Source: VBAS01 sp964444975 (lineage in GTDB: Bacteria; Bacteroidota; Bacteroidia; Chitinophagales; Chitinophagaceae). From it: 7,204 bases of DNA. A program made the position numbers and the translations under genes. Location: NCBI GenBank assembly GCA_964444975.1, contig CAYUJD010000119.1, positions 1 to 7,204 of the forward strand. Direction: 5' to 3'. This document shows, piece after piece, positions 5,614 through 7,204 of this stretch (the first letter of the stretch is position 1; the number at the start of each line of letters is the position of its first letter). The notes below the pieces were generated by a model. The model saw nothing but the letters and a program-made list of their open reading frames with translations. It had not been told where the DNA came from and did not search any database.

Positions 5614-5680
5614 AATGCAGGGAAAACTTTGCCGGAACAATACTTTTTTCATCATAGTGGATTTTTTTACAATACGAACT

Positions 5681-6265
5681 TTAGGGTCGGTTTTTCTTCG
5701 CTGTATAAATTTTTCCCTGTACAGGAATTTTGTCCATGCAGTTTTTAAATGAGAAAGGAATCGTCTGGCAGGGTCCCCGGGTGCAGAATCCTGTTACATC
5801 CACATGCAGGTGGGGTTCGGTACTCAGCCCGGTGTTGCCGCTGAAGGCAATGCTGTCGCCGGCATTTACATGGTCTCCCTTTTTCACCAGTGCACCCATG
5901 TATGTGATGTGCAGGTAGCGTGCCGCTGTAGAGTCATCGTGAAGTATGATTATGAAATTGAGTGAGTCGTTGTTCTTATTGTGGCCATCCCGGTACTGCT
6001 CACGCAGGTTTACTACTTTGCCGGCACGCATAGCTGTAATGTACGAGCCGATGGGCATCCGGAAATCATAAGCATACGCTTCATGACCCGTATGACTATG
6101 TTTGCCGCAGTTGCCCTGCAACACATAATAAGATGTGCCCGGTGGAAAGGGTAGCAGGTATTGCGGCTTTGACTGGTTGATGCAACCGGTGCTCGTTAAT
6201 GCCGGCCGGATATACCGGGTACACGACAGCCATATGCAGCTGAATATGATAAGCAGGGCTTTCAT
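5681..6265 (-). CDS. M23-family metallopeptidase, predicted lipoprotein
   Basis: A 194-residue protein with a short hydrophobic N-terminus ending in a lipobox-like IWLSC, so Cys15 is probably lipidated and the protein tethered to a membrane outside the cytoplasm. The LytM/M23 fold is clear: GKHSHTGHEAYAYDF (residues 54-68) supplies the first zinc His (His58 or His61) and Asp67, RYLH gives His119, and EPHLHVDV carries the HxH pair His152 and His154. NTGLSTEPHLH is the standard M23 signature. Members cleave peptide bonds of peptidoglycan, and since all residues are present I expect an active enzyme. Four further cysteines (28, 53, 161, 166) may form disulfides, and Cys176 is also present. It is the third gene of a - strand row, 44 bases after the 85-aa gene. 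I found no clear promoter in that gap, so it may be co-transcribed. Confidence 0.92.
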   Translation of the reverse strand: MKALLIIFSCIWLSCTRYIRPALTSTGCINQSKPQYLLPFPPGTSYYVLQGNCGKHSHTGHEAYAYDFRMPIGSYITAMRAGKVVNLREQYRDGHNKNNDSLNFIIILHDDSTAARYLHITYMGALVKKGDHVNAGDSIAFSGNTGLSTEPHLHVDVTGFCTRGPCQTIPFSFKNCMDKIPVQGKIYTAKKNRP

Positions 6266-6309
6266 TTCCGGTAATCATTAAAAGTAGATATTGGCAAAAA
6301 GAGGCCGCG

Positions 6310-6567
6310 TCATGTGGGTGACAGGACAGGCTTATTATCATTATTAACGATTACACTGGCTGCAGATCCCGGATGATCTCTTTCAAAATGCTGACGCCGG
6401 GCTGCATAGTAATAATCTTCATAATCATGTATCAACCGGGCTTCATCCAGCTTTTCCACGTTGCGGCTGATGGCCCGATGCTTGCCGGTTTCAAAAGAGT
6501 AGTCAATGCAGATTCTATAATCGAAAAAAGTTTCGCTCAGCAGGTAAATGTTGCTGATGTTATGCAT
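6310..6567 (-). CDS. Small 85-residue protein of unknown function, coupled to the SDR gene
   Basis: An 85-residue protein I do not recognise. It is acidic to neutral and rich in Tyr, His, Asp and Arg, with clusters such as FDYRICIDYSF and HDYEDYYYAARRQHF, and has no membrane helix or signal peptide. The main argument that it is real is its start: ATG 6567 overlaps the end of the SDR gene by 8 bases (ATGCATAA), a common arrangement for translational coupling. An open frame on the opposite strand (6373-6582) is a weaker choice because it lacks such context and runs against both neighbours. The region 30-65 could be helical. The last residues, VIVNNDNKPVLSPT, look unstructured. The neighbouring SDR suggests a role in the same pathway, but nothing in the sequence shows it. 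Confidence 0.6.
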   Translation of the reverse strand: MHNISNIYLLSETFFDYRICIDYSFETGKHRAISRNVEKLDEARLIHDYEDYYYAARRQHFERDHPGSAASVIVNNDNKPVLSPT

Positions 6568-7204
6568 TGTTATATACCTTAATCAATGTTTCCCGCAGGG
6601 CCGAAGCTTCGTCGCTGCTATGATAATAAATTACGCTGGCAATATCTTCAGCTTTCACCCATGTGCTGAAATCGGCATCAGGCATAGCCTTGCGGTTTTG
6701 CGGTGTGTCAATGGTGCTGGGCACCACCACGCTGGTCACTACATTTTTTCCTTTTGCTTCCAGGTTCATCAGCTCAGCCAGGCGAACGATTAATGATTTG
6801 GCAAGGCCGTAAGCTACCATGCCGTTTCCGTTTTCTGCACTTAAGCCCGGCCGGGAACCAATAATAAAAATGCGGCCGCTGTTTTGTTTCATCATTTGCA
6901 CAAAAACCGGGCGGGCCACATGGTAAGCCGTTTCAAAATTCAGCCGGTATTGTTTTAAAATATCTGCCGATGAGGTTTCAGCAATTTTACCCATGGCAAA
7001 ACCGCCTACTGTCAGTACAGCTGTATCTACCGAACCATATTGAGCAATCACATCAGCTACAAATTTTCCCGCATCCTCTTCATTCATTAAATCAACCACG
7101 GCCGCTTCAAATTTATCTGCCGGAAAATCCGGTTTCACCGGGTCGTTGGGGATGACGGTGCCAATAACTTTGAATCCTTCGGCAATAAATTTTTTTACTA
7201 CAGC
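6560..7204 (-). CDS. SDR-family oxidoreductase, dihydropteridine-reductase-like, 5' end outside the window
   Basis: The last 214 residues of a short-chain dehydrogenase/reductase; the N-terminal Gly-rich nucleotide-binding motif lies beyond the right edge. Counting from the first visible residue, the catalytic residues are Asn89 (LNFETAYH), Ser117 (IIGSRPG), Tyr132 and Lys136 (AYGLAK). TVGGF at 65-69 stands where most SDRs have NNAG. Residues 164-182 (TIDTPQNRKAMPDADFSTW) closely match what I recall of the C-terminal part of animal quinoid dihydropteridine reductase (TLDTPMNRKSMPEADFSSW). The GG in place of NAG also fits that branch, so reduction of a quinoid dihydropterin or a similar small substrate by NAD(P)H is a reasonable guess. 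A GTG at 7138 is not a start, because the reading frame continues to the window edge with SDR-like sequence. The stop overlaps the next gene by 8 bases. Confidence 0.9.
   Translation of the reverse strand, partial: AVVKKFIAEGFKVIGTVIPNDPVKPDFPADKFEAAVVDLMNEEDAGKFVADVIAQYGSVDTAVLTVGGFAMGKIAETSSADILKQYRLNFETAYHVARPVFVQMMKQNSGRIFIIGSRPGLSAENGNGMVAYGLAKSLIVRLAELMNLEAKGKNVVTSVVVPSTIDTPQNRKAMPDADFSTWVKAEDIASVIYYHSSDEASALRETLIKVYNNA

Noticed and set aside
5614..5680. Bidirectional terminator between the convergent genes
   Set aside because: T runs are present at 5643-5649 and 5662-5668, but I found no stem longer than 3-4 bp in front of them in either direction.
6373..6582. 69-codon + strand frame opposite the 85-aa gene
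   Set aside because: It runs against both neighbours and lacks the start overlap that supports the - strand gene, though I cannot fully exclude it.

Overview
The window looks like a chromosomal stretch from a member of the Bacteroidota, possibly a Chitinophagaceae-like organism. This rests on moderate GC, almost no Shine-Dalgarno sites before convincing starts, a lipobox protein of Bacteroidota style, and several short palindromic repeats of a kind I associate with this phylum. The phylum call is inference; I ran no search.

Layout. Positions 1-784 hold no convincing gene, but they contain a cluster of short hairpins. On the + strand follow a cytoplasmic subtilisin-family (S8) protease with an N-terminal four-cysteine zinc-ribbon-like segment and a C-terminal AMPK-beta/CBM48-type domain (785-2449), a 78-aa two-helix membrane protein (2494-2730), a 144-aa single-anchor membrane protein (2758-3192), a fusion of a six-helix ferric-reductase-like b-heme domain to a Rieske [2Fe-2S] domain (3213-4247), a GNAT acetyltransferase (4256-4780), and a membrane-anchored protein with a compact Cys/His motif (4780-5613). 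Convergent to these, on the - strand and read from right to left, lie the 3' part of an SDR oxidoreductase with a dihydropteridine-reductase-like signature (6560-7204), an overlapping 85-aa protein of unknown function (6310-6567), and an M23 metallopeptidase lipoprotein (5681-6265).

How the genes may work together. The 78-aa, 144-aa, Rieske/b-heme and 277-aa proteins are all membrane proteins in one tight row. They look like parts of an uncharacterised membrane electron-transfer module in which the fusion protein moves electrons between a quinol or periplasmic partner and a cytoplasmic [2Fe-2S] cluster. The AT-richer GNAT gene sits inside this row and may be a later arrival. The protease upstream may be an unrelated neighbour.

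The most unusual feature is the set of short repeats. One perfect palindrome lies in frame inside the protease catalytic domain. The next three gene junctions each carry a different repeat: a 7-bp tandem array, a CCGTG inverted repeat, and a CCCC-TTTA-GGGG palindrome. Two of these supply the last codons and the stop of the preceding gene. This suggests that small repeats have colonised the operon and reshaped protein ends.
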